A DNA stretch of 13,452 bases. It comes from an uncultured Eubacteriales bacterium (GTDB taxonomy: Bacteria > Bacillota > Clostridia > Oscillospirales > Acutalibacteraceae). Positions 7,248 through 13,269 of the stretch are shown here, piece after piece (the first letter of the stretch is position 1; each line of letters begins with the position of its first letter). The DNA lies in NCBI GenBank assembly GCA_934615635.1, contig CAKTTT010000049.1, positions 1 to 13,452 of the forward strand. The letters are read 5' to 3'. Under the pieces are notes generated by a model. That model worked only from the letters and a program-made list of their open reading frames with translations. It searched no databases and was not told the DNA's origin. The translations under genes and the position numbers were made by a program.

Positions 7248-8057
7248 ATGTCATTAGAGAGTATTCTTGCCGCCTGCGCCGCTAAAGCGTATAAAACAGA
7301 TCTGGCGGGCGTGGCGTCCGGTGTGGTGGAGGGGATCGCCTTTCGCGCCAGCATCCCGGAAGGTACGCTGGAGATGTCCGTCAATCTGCCCGAGGCCAAC
7401 CTGGCCAAGCTGCAGAGCAAGCTGTCCGGCCGTTATCCCGACAACACGGTGGCGTATCGGAACTTCGGTATCGTCGTCACGCTGCCGAAGATGGAGAGCT
7501 TGTCCGGCGAAGACTTCCTCATTTTTTTAGGAACCGCCGCCAAGGAGGCCGGCAAGCTGATCGGTGTCGCTTACGACGACAAATTTGAGCGGGACCGCGA
7601 GCCCTTTTCCGCTTATCTGCGGGGGATCGCCGGGGCGCTGCTGGGAGCGGTCGTGGGCGTGCTGCCCTGGTTCCTCTCCGGCTATTTTCTGGGCTGGCAG
7701 CTCTGGATGCTGGGCTTTTTGGTGAGTACGGTTTCCTTTTACGGCTACCGGCAGTTATACGGCGCCCATAACACCACCTTCGCCACGGTCTGCATCGTAG
7801 TCAGCACCATCCTGGCCATCCTGCTGTCCCAAACAGCGGACACCACCCTTTTTCTGGCCTCCTACATACCGAACTTCTCTTTCCCGGATACCTTGATCGC
7901 CTATCTGGTCGACGGCGGCTGGAGGGATTTGATCAGCGGTTCCCTTTGGGGCCTGCTGGCGGCCGGCGCCGGGCTCGCCGTCATCGTGAAGCAGATCACC
8001 ATTTATACCCATGAACCCTGGTTTCTCCGCCGGAACAAGGGGCGGAAAAATCGATAA
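7248..8057 (+). CDS. Uncharacterised membrane protein: soluble N-terminal domain plus about four membrane helices
   Basis: Not recognised as a named family. The 269 residues divide into a soluble N-terminal half (about 1-122), with alternating strand-like segments such as AFRASIPEGTLEMSVNLPEA, and a membrane half. Membrane segments lie at about 126-147, 149-171, 176-194 and 229-249; a further weak hydrophobic stretch is at 199-210. The stretch GALLGAVVGVLPWFLSGYF has the small-residue, Pro-Trp pattern I associate with a membrane module of many clostridial hypothetical proteins; this is from memory. The C-terminus is basic and probably cytosolic. There is no signal peptide, so the N-terminal domain is likely cytosolic too. 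The ATG at 7248 has GGGAGG 7 nt upstream. It is 36 bp upstream of an ArsC-fold gene, with which it shares a promoter and terminator. No transport substrate or enzyme activity can be assigned. Confidence 0.85.
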   Translation: MSLESILAACAAKAYKTDLAGVASGVVEGIAFRASIPEGTLEMSVNLPEANLAKLQSKLSGRYPDNTVAYRNFGIVVTLPKMESLSGEDFLIFLGTAAKEAGKLIGVAYDDKFERDREPFSAYLRGIAGALLGAVVGVLPWFLSGYFLGWQLWMLGFLVSTVSFYGYRQLYGAHNTTFATVCIVVSTILAILLSQTADTTLFLASYIPNFSFPDTLIAYLVDGGWRDLISGSLWGLLAAGAGLAVIVKQITIYTHEPWFLRRNKGRKNR

Positions 8058-8093
8058 ACAGGCGGCGATGCCGTCGGAAATGAGGCTGAAATC

Positions 8094-8441
8094 ATGCTGT
8101 TTGTGGAATATCCCAAATGCACCACCTGTCAAAAGGCGAAAAAATGGCTGGACGAAAACGGCTTAAGCTATACCGACCGGCACATCAAGGAGGAAAATCC
8201 CACCTACGACGAGCTGAAGGCATGGCACGCCAAAAGCGGCCTGCCTCTGCGCAGCTTCTTCAATACCAGCGGCCTTCTTTACAAATCCATGCAGCTCAAG
8301 GAAAAGCTCCCGCTGATGTCCGAGGAGGAACAGCTCCGGCTGCTGGCTACCGATGGCATGTTGGTCAAGCGGCCGATTGTGGTGGACGGCGACACCATCC
8401 TTGTGGGCTTCAAAAGCCAACAATGGGAAAGACTGAAATAA
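8094..8441 (+). CDS. ArsC/Spx-family thioredoxin-fold protein (YusI-like)
   Basis: Small cytosolic protein of the arsenate reductase-like fold (ArsC/Spx family). The 115 residues begin with a beta strand and the CTTC motif (C9-x-x-C12), a redox or regulatory CxxC as in Spx and its relatives. The family's C-terminal KRPIVVDG is at 92-99 (R93-P94-I95). At 115 residues it is shorter than Spx (about 131) and closer to YusI/YffB-type proteins, so an RNA polymerase-binding Spx role is less likely than a small thiol protein of unknown substrate. True arsenate reduction is not supported, since no other arsenic gene lies nearby. The ATG at 8094 has GAGG 8 nt upstream. It is the last gene before the terminator at 8497-8532. 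Confidence 0.9.
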   Translation: MLFVEYPKCTTCQKAKKWLDENGLSYTDRHIKEENPTYDELKAWHAKSGLPLRSFFNTSGLLYKSMQLKEKLPLMSEEEQLRLLATDGMLVKRPIVVDGDTILVGFKSQQWERLK

Positions 8442-8496
8442 CCGACATAATCAAAGCCTGTCTCGCGGGTCAAACCGGGGGATCTTCCTATAACCA

Positions 8497-8532
8497 AGAG
8501 GGCGGACGCCGTGATGTCCACCCTCTTTTTTT
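8497..8532 (+). terminator. Intrinsic terminator after the ArsC-family gene
   Basis: AGAGGGCGGAC (8497-8507) and GTCCACCCTCT (8516-8526) form an 11-position stem with one C-A mismatch and an 8-nt loop, followed by seven Ts (8526-8532). It lies 56 bp past the stop codon at 8441 and closes the 7248-8441 operon. Confidence 0.9.
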
Positions 8533-8696
8533 GCCTCCATTTATCCTTTCACCCTTTTTTATGCCGGTGCCGGGGAGCGGTAGAACCTATTTCCTCTCTT
8601 CTGCAAAGCTTTGCCTCCCCAAACCTAAAGCTCTGTCGTCACCCAGATTGTCCGTCGGCATAAACTGATAACACCAAAACAAAAGGAGGCTTATTC
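8533..8696. other. Upstream region of the proline-rich microprotein
   Basis: No gene is seen. A perfect 12-bp palindrome GCAAAGCTTTGC lies at 8603-8614 and could be an operator or a small stem. No convincing -35/-10 pair was found; the best -10-like string, TAAACT at 8661-8666, lacks a -35. The SD AAAAGGAGG ends at 8689. The stretch is AT-richer than the coding DNA nearby. Confidence 0.4.
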
Positions 8697-8873
8697 ATGC
8701 CCACTCCCTTACGTCGTCTCTGCCGCATTCTCCCCTGGTTCCCCGCCTGTCGCATACCGCCTCCTCCCCCTAAGCCCCCGGCCCCACCTCCAAGGCCTCC
8801 TCGTCCTCCGATTCCACCCCGTCCTCCTCGGCCGCCCTGGAATCCGGCTCCCAAGCCGCCCCCGCCGCGTTAA
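8697..8873 (+). CDS. Proline/arginine-rich microprotein, 58 residues, function unknown
   Basis: ATG at 8697 is preceded by a textbook SD (AAAGGAGG, 8682-8689) with 7-nt spacing, and the ORF ends with TAA at 8871-8873. The 58-residue product holds 30 prolines, 9 arginines and 2 lysines and no Asp or Glu, so it is strongly basic. Residues 1-20 (MPTPLRRLCRILPWFPACRI) hold both cysteines (9 and 18). Residues 21-58 are a proline tract with five prolines in a row at 21-25, then PPR/PPI/PPW triplets at 34-48 and a PPPPR end. There is no clear signal peptide. The pattern recalls eukaryotic proline-rich antimicrobial peptides (Bac5, PR-39), but that is resemblance of composition only. It could instead be a leader peptide whose proline runs stall ribosomes when EF-P is limiting. 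The opposite strand is open and glycine-rich but lacks an ATG and SD, so this strand is preferred. Its own promoter was not found. Confidence 0.6.
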   Translation: MPTPLRRLCRILPWFPACRIPPPPPKPPAPPPRPPRPPIPPRPPRPPWNPAPKPPPPR

Positions 8874-8904
8874 GAGTCTTTAACCGAATCTTCATCTCTT
8901 TTTT

Positions 8905-9024
8905 TCACTTCCTTTGCATTTTTTTCAAACTACGGACACAAATTCCCCGTATACTAAAGTCATTCCCAACAGGGACCGCTGCCGGACGGCAGACCACCAA
9001 TTCCCCCTTCTTCGGGGTTTTCAT
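8905..9024 (-). CDS. Candidate 39-residue small ORF, convergent to the microprotein
   Basis: On the minus strand ATG at 9024 follows AAAGGAGG (9037-9030) with a 5-nt spacer, an excellent match to the anti-SD. The ORF reads MKTPKKGELVVCRPAAVPVG and then about 19 more residues ending in LKKMQRK, with TGA at 8907-8905. It is basic (8 Lys/Arg in the last 14 residues), has two cysteines (12 and 29) and no membrane segment. It is not recognised. It ends 31 bp from the end of the convergent microprotein ORF, and any plus-strand transcript reaching the terminator at 9067-9098 would be antisense to it. No promoter was found. It may be a chance SD next to an AAGAGTG repeat, so confidence is moderate. 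Confidence 0.35.
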   Translation of the reverse strand: MKTPKKGELVVCRPAAVPVGNDFSIRGICVRSLKKMQRK

Positions 9025-9037
9025 ATACACCTCCTTT

Positions 9038-9051
9038 CACTCTTCACTCTT
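9038..9051 (+). repeat. Two tandem CACTCTT heptamers
   Basis: CACTCTT occurs twice in a row (9038-9051), followed by a degenerate CATTC. On the minus strand this is AAGAGTG x2, placed just before the SD of the 9024-8905 ORF. Short CACTCTT-type runs occur in many Clostridia intergenic regions, as far as I recall. It is too short and too few to be a CRISPR array. Confidence 0.5.
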
Positions 9052-9066
9052 CATTCCCCCCTCCTC

Positions 9067-9098
9067 TGCGCAGCCGCTATGGTGGCTGCGCATTTTTT
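9067..9098 (+). terminator. Strong intrinsic terminator in the 8874-9157 spacer
   Basis: TGCGCAGCC (9067-9075) pairs perfectly with GGCTGCGCA (9084-9092) over an 8-nt loop, followed by six Ts (9093-9098) and more T-rich sequence. It points on the plus strand. The nearest upstream plus-strand ORF is the microprotein at 8697-8873, so its transcript would carry a 3' untranslated part of about 220 nt. Confidence 0.9.
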
Positions 9099-9131
9099 CG
9101 TCTTTTAGGGCTTTCATCCTTTTCCCTATCG

Positions 9132-9140
9132 TGGTATACT
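9132..9140 (+). promoter_or_regulatory. Extended -10 promoter before the 9158 gene
   Basis: TGGTATACT gives an extended -10 (TG-n-TATACT, with TATACT at 9135-9140). No good -35 is seen 17 bp upstream (TTTCAT). Initiation would be near 9147, almost at the SD GGAGAAAGG (9149-9157), so the leader is very short. Confidence 0.5.
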
Positions 9141-9157
9141 GATCAATTGGAGAAAGG

Positions 9158-9412
9158 ATGAAAGCTATGACCTTGGATATCCGCGAACCCTGGTTTTATC
9201 AAAGCGGCAATGTATTTTTAGGCAGCGACCGCCGTCTGCGCTTCAAAATCCAGCCGGAAGGCGATACGCTGCTGGTCTATACCTGGTTCAACGGTCTGTG
9301 CTTCGAAAAGGGAGATGCGGGGGATCCCGCCGTCTTTCCTCTCAGCGCCCAGGGGTTGGAGCAGATCCGCGCTTATCTGATGGAGCAATCCGCCGCTCAA
9401 GCGGCGAACTGA
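9158..9412 (+). CDS. Uncharacterised 84-residue protein, operon partner of a TSUP permease
   Basis: Not recognised. The 84-residue (or 81-residue) product has no membrane segment or signal peptide and looks cytosolic. It has a beta-rich core (VFLGSDRRLRFKIQPEGDTLLVYTWFNG) and a C-terminal helix (LSAQGLEQIRAYLMEQSAAQA). Two starts are possible: the ATG at 9158 directly abuts GGAGAAAGG (5 nt from GGAG), and the ATG at 9167 is 9 nt from AAGG, giving an 81-residue protein beginning MTLDIREPW. The second spacing is closer to normal. The stop is 23 bp before the TSUP start and the two are probably co-transcribed, but that does not reveal a function. Confidence 0.75.
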   Translation: MKAMTLDIREPWFYQSGNVFLGSDRRLRFKIQPEGDTLLVYTWFNGLCFEKGDAGDPAVFPLSAQGLEQIRAYLMEQSAAQAAN

Positions 9413-9435
9413 GCCGCGAAAGGGAGGAAGGGCGG

Positions 9436-10203
9436 ATGTTGATCAAATTCCTCGTCTGCTTTGTGGCGGGCATCGGCGCGGGACTCGGCACCGGCTTCGC
9501 CGGCATGAGCGCGGCGGCCGTGATCAGCCCCATGCTCATCACTTTTCTTGGGATGCCGGCCTATGAGGCGGTGGGGATCGCGTTGGCCTCGGACGTCCTG
9601 GCCAGCGCCGTTTCCGCCTATACCTACGGCAGAAACAAAAACCTGGATATCCGCAACGGCCTGGTGATGATGGCCTCCGTCCTGCTCTTCACCCTTTTCG
9701 GCAGCTATATTTCCAGCTTGCTGCCCAACACGACCATGGGGACCTTTTCCACCTTCATGACGCTGCTGCTGGGACTGAAATTCATCATCAAACCCGTTAT
9801 GACCACCAAGGAGAGCATGGCGGCGGTATCCGCTGTCAAGCGTTTTGTCCAGTCGGTGGTGTGCGGAGCCTTGGTGGGCTTTATCTGCGGCTTTATCGGC
9901 GCCGGCGGCGGCATGATGATGCTGCTGATCCTCACCTCCGTGCTGGGGTATGAGCTGAAAACCGCTGTGGGTACCAGCGTATTCATTATGACTTTCACCG
10001 CTCTGACGGGAGCCGTGTCCCATTTCGCCATCGGCGGCGCGCCGGATATGCCGGCGTTGGTGTTCTGCATCCTGTCCACCCTTTTGTGGGCGCAGATCGC
10101 CGCCCGCTTTGCCAATAAAGCCAGCCCGCTGATCCTCAACCGGGCCACCGGCGTGGTTCTTACGGTGCTTGGCCTCGCGATTCTGGCTGTCAATTATCTG
10201 TAA
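9436..10203 (+). CDS. TSUP family (TauE/SafE-type) membrane permease
   Basis: Integral membrane protein of the TSUP family (PF01925), members of which move sulfite, sulfoacetate or other small organosulfur anions. The substrate here is unknown. The 255 residues comprise about 7-8 hydrophobic segments. Two related halves are visible: the first has VAGIGAGLGTGFAGMSAAAV near the N-terminus, and the second has FICGFIGAGGGMMMLLIL at about 151-168, the Gly-rich repeat typical of the family. The start at 9436 is chosen for GGAGG 8 nt upstream (9423-9427); the frame is open further upstream but overlaps the preceding gene. No sulfur metabolism gene is adjacent. The stop codon overlaps a 16-bp palindrome. 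Confidence 0.9.
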   Translation: MLIKFLVCFVAGIGAGLGTGFAGMSAAAVISPMLITFLGMPAYEAVGIALASDVLASAVSAYTYGRNKNLDIRNGLVMMASVLLFTLFGSYISSLLPNTTMGTFSTFMTLLLGLKFIIKPVMTTKESMAAVSAVKRFVQSVVCGALVGFICGFIGAGGGMMMLLILTSVLGYELKTAVGTSVFIMTFTALTGAVSHFAIGGAPDMPALVFCILSTLLWAQIAARFANKASPLILNRATGVVLTVLGLAILAVNYL

Positions 10204-10217
10204 AGGTTATAACCTTT
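10202..10217. repeat. Perfect 16-bp palindrome at the TSUP stop codon
   Basis: AAAGGTTATAACCTTT reads the same on both strands and overlaps the last two bases of the TAA stop. A CCTGC-TTGT-GCAGG stem (10218-10231) follows directly, and ACCGGG/CCCGGT (10273-10278 with 10285-10290) a little later. No U-run follows, so these are not clear terminators. A regulator site or RNA structure is possible. Confidence 0.5.
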
Positions 10218-10636
10218 CCTGCTTGTGCAGGTATTCGGCGGCCCGGATGGGAGACAAATTTTTCCGCGATTTACCGGGTGACTTCCCGGTGGGAGTCTTT
10301 CGTTTATCGGCGTTGCCTCTCCTGCTCCCATCTCTTATTTTCCCGATCCCGGATAGTCAAAATAGCAAAGCTTCCAGCAAGGCAGGAACATGAGTCGGTT
10401 CTGTGCTAACCTTCCTAATGGGTTGTTGGCACTTCTCTTTCCTAATGCCCTGCACTATAGCTTCTGTTAGGGCGCCTTCCCCCGGCTCTGCATATGGTTT
10501 GCGCAGCAAGTCATGGAAAGGACCTTGATATTTTGGTTAGGATGGCAGATCTTAACGGTGATCTATCGTGGAGATGCTGTCCATAGCGTAAGCTTTTTTC
10601 CTCACTGACATAACCGGTGACTACTTAACGAAAACG
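10204..10636. other. 433-bp gene-free stretch between TSUP and the purD-side terminator
   Basis: I see no plausible protein gene: open frames on both strands are short and lack SD sites. The stretch holds the palindromes near its left end, a CCTAATG repeat (10414-10420 and 10441-10447), and a TTTTTT run (10594-10599) after a weak ATGCT/AGCGT stem. It does not match any RNA family I know (tRNA, tmRNA, SRP, 6S, T-box). It could be an uncharacterised ncRNA or a decayed gene or insertion. Confidence 0.3.
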
Positions 10637-10671
10637 ACGGCCCGCATCCTTTCGGATGCGGGCCGTTTTTT
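10637..10671. terminator. Strong bidirectional-looking terminator between TSUP and purD
   Basis: ACGGCCCGCATCC (10637-10649) pairs perfectly over 13 bp with GGATGCGGGCCGT (10654-10666) with a 4-nt loop, which reads GAAA (a stable GNRA tetraloop) on the minus strand. On the plus strand TTTTTT follows (10666-10671). On the minus strand CGTTTTCG follows. It lies 15 bp beyond the purD stop and probably ends the purine operon; it would also stop read-through from TSUP. ACCGGTGA (10613-10620) and TCACCGGT (10671-10678) form an outer inverted repeat around it. Confidence 0.85.
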
Positions 10672-10686
10672 CACCGGTGCTCGCTT

Positions 10687-11952
10687 TTATCTGGTTTTTC
10701 CGATATCCCGCCGATAATGGGCATCCTTGAAATCGATCTTATCCACCGCCGCATAGGCCTTATCCAGCGCCTCGTCAAGCGTCGCCGCCATGGCGGTGAC
10801 GCCCAGTACCCGGCCGCCGTTGGTAAAAAAGCGGCCTTCCTTCAGGCTTGTTCCCGCGTGATACACCGTGGCGTCCTCCCGCTGGCCATCCGCGTTCAGC
10901 CCACGGATCTCCAGCCCCTTGCGGTAAGCGGCGGGATACCCTCCGGAGGCCATGACCACACAGGCACACGCTTCCTGCGCCCATTCGATTGGCAGCTCGG
11001 CCAGCCGTTCCTCCCGCACCGCACAGAGGATATCGATCAAATCGGTTTTCAGGCGGGGAAGCACCACTTGCGTTTCCGGATCGCCGAAGCGGCAGTTATA
11101 TTCGATGACCTTGGGGCCGTCCGGCGTCAGCATCAACCCGAAAAAGAGGCAGCCCTTAAAGGGACGCCCTTCCTTCCGCATGGCATCCACCGTGGGCTGG
11201 AAGATATGCTCCATACAATAGGCGGCATGTTCCGGCGTGTAATACGGATTGGGGCTGATGGTGCCCATTCCTCCCGTATTGGGGCCCAGATCACCATCAA
11301 AAGCCCGTTTATGATCCTTGGCGGACACCATCGGCTTTACGGTGAGGCCGTCGGTAAAGGCCAGCACGGATACCTCCGGCCCGGTGAGGAACTCCTCCAC
11401 CACCACCCGACTGCCGGATTCGCCGAACACCCGATCCTCCATGATCTCCTTGACCGCCTTACAGGCCTCCTGATAATCGGCGCAGAGGACGACCCCCTTG
11501 CCCAGCGCCAATCCGTCCGCCTTGATCACCGCCGGGTAGCGGTCCTGCCGCCGGATATATTCCAGCGCCTCCTCCGGTTTATCGAACACCTCGTAGCCGG
11601 CGGTGGGGATGCCGTATTTTTTCATCAGCTTTTTGGAAAAGACCTTGCTGCCCTCCAGGATCGCCGCATTGGCAAAGGGGCCGAAGGCGGCTATGCCCGC
11701 CTTCTCCATCGCGTCCGCCATACCCGCCACCAGCGGATCGTCCGGCGCGACGAACACCAGGTCCACTTCCAGCCGCTTGGCCAGCGCCACCATCCCCGGA
11801 ATGTCGGTGGCCGCCACATCGCAGCATTCCGCATCTTTGGCGATGCCTCCGTTGCCCGGCGCACAGTACAGCCTGCCGCAGCGGGGGCTTTCCTTCAGCT
11901 TGCGGATGATGGCGTGTTCCCGTCCGCCGCCGCCAACCACTAAAATATCCAT
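10687..11952 (-). CDS. purD: Phosphoribosylamine-glycine ligase (GAR synthetase)
   Basis: Joins glycine to phosphoribosylamine using ATP, the second step of de novo purine synthesis; cytosolic ATP-grasp enzyme. The 421 residues match the family. The N-terminal domain has VVGGGGREHA at 5-14 and APDDPLVAGMAD at 69-80 (usually GPE-x-PL in relatives). The ATP-grasp part has KADGLALGKGV at 144-154, LGPNTGGMG at 222-230 and NCRFGDPET at 286-294 with metal-binding residues. The start at 11952 is chosen because the GARS family begins exactly at MDILVVGGGG. The frame is open for about 195 bp upstream, overlapping the preceding gene. A purine-rich GGAAGGAATGGGAAG run precedes the ATG. It follows the AICAR transformylase gene by 58 bp and is the last gene of the operon, since a strong hairpin follows. 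Confidence 0.98.
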   Translation of the reverse strand: MDILVVGGGGREHAIIRKLKESPRCGRLYCAPGNGGIAKDAECCDVAATDIPGMVALAKRLEVDLVFVAPDDPLVAGMADAMEKAGIAAFGPFANAAILEGSKVFSKKLMKKYGIPTAGYEVFDKPEEALEYIRRQDRYPAVIKADGLALGKGVVLCADYQEACKAVKEIMEDRVFGESGSRVVVEEFLTGPEVSVLAFTDGLTVKPMVSAKDHKRAFDGDLGPNTGGMGTISPNPYYTPEHAAYCMEHIFQPTVDAMRKEGRPFKGCLFFGLMLTPDGPKVIEYNCRFGDPETQVVLPRLKTDLIDILCAVREERLAELPIEWAQEACACVVMASGGYPAAYRKGLEIRGLNADGQREDATVYHAGTSLKEGRFFTNGGRVLGVTAMAATLDEALDKAYAAVDKIDFKDAHYRRDIGKTR

Positions 11953-12010
11953 CTTCCCATTCCTTCCTTTCCATCCGCGCCTGGGCCCATCCCCGGTGCA
12001 GGCCAGCCGA

Positions 12011-13186
12011 TCAGTGGTGGAACAGCCGCAAGCCGGTGAACGCCATGGCGATGCCGTATTTGTCGCAGGTGTCGATGACGTTGTCGTCCCGGATGGAGCC
12101 GCCCGGCTCGGCGATATAGGAGACGCCGCTGCGATGGGCGCGCTCAATGTTGTCGCCGAAGGGGAAGAAGGCGTCGGACCCCAGGGATACGCCGGTCAGG
12201 GTATCCAGCCACGCCCGTTTCTCCTCCCGGGTCAGCGGCTCCGGCCTCTGGGTGAAGAACTGCTCCCACGCGCCGTCGGCCAGCACATCCTCCCAATCCT
12301 CAGAGATGTACACATCGATGGTGTTGTCCCGGTCGGGGCGGCGGATATCCGTCTTGAAGGGCAGCGCCAGCACCTTGGGATGCTGCCGCAGGAACCATAC
12401 GTCCGCCTTGTTGCCCGCCAGACGGGTGCAGTGGATCCGGCTCTGCTGGCCGGCGCCCACGCCGATCACCTGGCCATCCTTGGCGTAGCAGACCGAGTTG
12501 GACTGGGTATATTTCAGAGTGATGAGGGAAAGCACCAGATCCCGCTTGGCCCCCTCCGGCAACTCCTTGTTCTTCGTCACCATGTTGTTCAGAAGGCTGT
12601 CGTCGATCCGGGAATGGTTGCGCCCCTGCTCAAAGGTGATGCCGAAAACGTCCTTGTGCTCCACCGGAGCGGGCTGGTAAGCCGGGTCGATCCTCACCAC
12701 ATTGTAGGAGCCCTTGCGCTTGCTTTTCAAAATCGCCAGCGCCTCATCGGTATACCCCGGCGCGATGATGCCGTCTGACACCTCCCGCGCCAGCAGCGTC
12801 GCGGTTTCCTTGTCGCAGATGTCGGAGAGGGCCACCCAGTCGCCATAGGAGGACATCCGGTCGGCGCCCCTGGCCCTGGCGTAAGCGCAGGCGATGGGCG
12901 ACAGGGGAAGATCGTCCACAAAATAAATCTTTTTCAGGGTGTCCGACAGGGGCAGACCAACCGCCGCGCCCGCCGGGCTGACGTGCTTGAAGGAGGCGGC
13001 CGCCGGCAGGCCGGTGGCCTCCTTCAGCTCCTTCACTAACTGCCAGCTATTGAAAGCGTCCAGAAAATTGATATAGCCCGGGCGGCCGTTCAGCACCTCG
13101 ATGGGCAGCTCCCCCTCCTGCATAAAGATGCGGGAGGGCGTCTGATTGGGATTACATCCATATTTCAGCAGCAATTCCTTCATCAT
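12011..13186 (-). CDS. Stand-alone AICAR transformylase (PurH C-terminal domain type)
   Basis: Transfers a formyl group from 10-formyltetrahydrofolate to AICAR, giving FAICAR, the penultimate step to IMP. The 391 residues consist of the AICARFT domain only: SFKHVSPAGAAVG at 65-77 carries the conserved Lys-His pair (K67, H68), and further blocks are GVGAGQQSRIHCTRLAG, SDAFFPFGDNIERA and YIAEPGGSIRDD near the C-terminus. The MGS-like IMP cyclohydrolase domain that forms the N-terminal part of ordinary bifunctional PurH is absent, so cyclisation must come from another protein, apparently the neighbour ending at 13270. The start at 13186 (MMKELL) has AAAGGA with 5-6 nt spacing; the ATG at 13183 is equally usable. 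Some 60 further bases upstream are open but have no good start. It is 83 bp from the upstream gene and 58 bp before purD. Confidence 0.95.
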   Translation of the reverse strand: MMKELLLKYGCNPNQTPSRIFMQEGELPIEVLNGRPGYINFLDAFNSWQLVKELKEATGLPAAASFKHVSPAGAAVGLPLSDTLKKIYFVDDLPLSPIACAYARARGADRMSSYGDWVALSDICDKETATLLAREVSDGIIAPGYTDEALAILKSKRKGSYNVVRIDPAYQPAPVEHKDVFGITFEQGRNHSRIDDSLLNNMVTKNKELPEGAKRDLVLSLITLKYTQSNSVCYAKDGQVIGVGAGQQSRIHCTRLAGNKADVWFLRQHPKVLALPFKTDIRRPDRDNTIDVYISEDWEDVLADGAWEQFFTQRPEPLTREEKRAWLDTLTGVSLGSDAFFPFGDNIERAHRSGVSYIAEPGGSIRDDNVIDTCDKYGIAMAFTGLRLFHH

Positions 13187-13269
13187 GATCGTCCTTTCCT
13201 TCCATTTTGACCGGGAACCTCGACTCTCCTTGCGGCAAAGCAACCATTACGGAGCCGGTCTCCCCCTGT

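Noticed and set aside
8648..8689. Possible fluoride riboswitch-like strings (CATAAACTGATAACACC) before the microprotein
   Set aside because: The diagnostic 5' stem-loop of that family is absent and no fluoride exporter follows; the likeness is too short.
8639..8854. Glycine/RGG-rich minus-strand frame opposite the microprotein
   Set aside because: Opens only at TTG, has no SD, and mirrors the proline codons of the plus strand. The plus ORF has ATG, SD and a sensible stop.
9038..9056. Possible CRISPR or satellite array (CACTCTT copies)
   Set aside because: Only two tandem 7-mers and one degenerate copy, with no spacers and no cas genes in the window.
9298..9435. N-terminal extension of the TSUP permease
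   Set aside because: It overlaps the 84-residue gene in another frame and is not membrane-like; the ATG at 9436 has a good SD and the permease begins directly with a membrane segment.
10169..10393. 74-residue plus-strand frame crossing the TSUP stop
   Set aside because: Starts inside TSUP in another frame, without SD, and crosses the palindromes; no recognisable domain.
11953..12147. N-terminal extension of purD
   Set aside because: The GARS family begins at MDILVVGGGG and the extension overlaps the AICAR transformylase gene with low-complexity residues.
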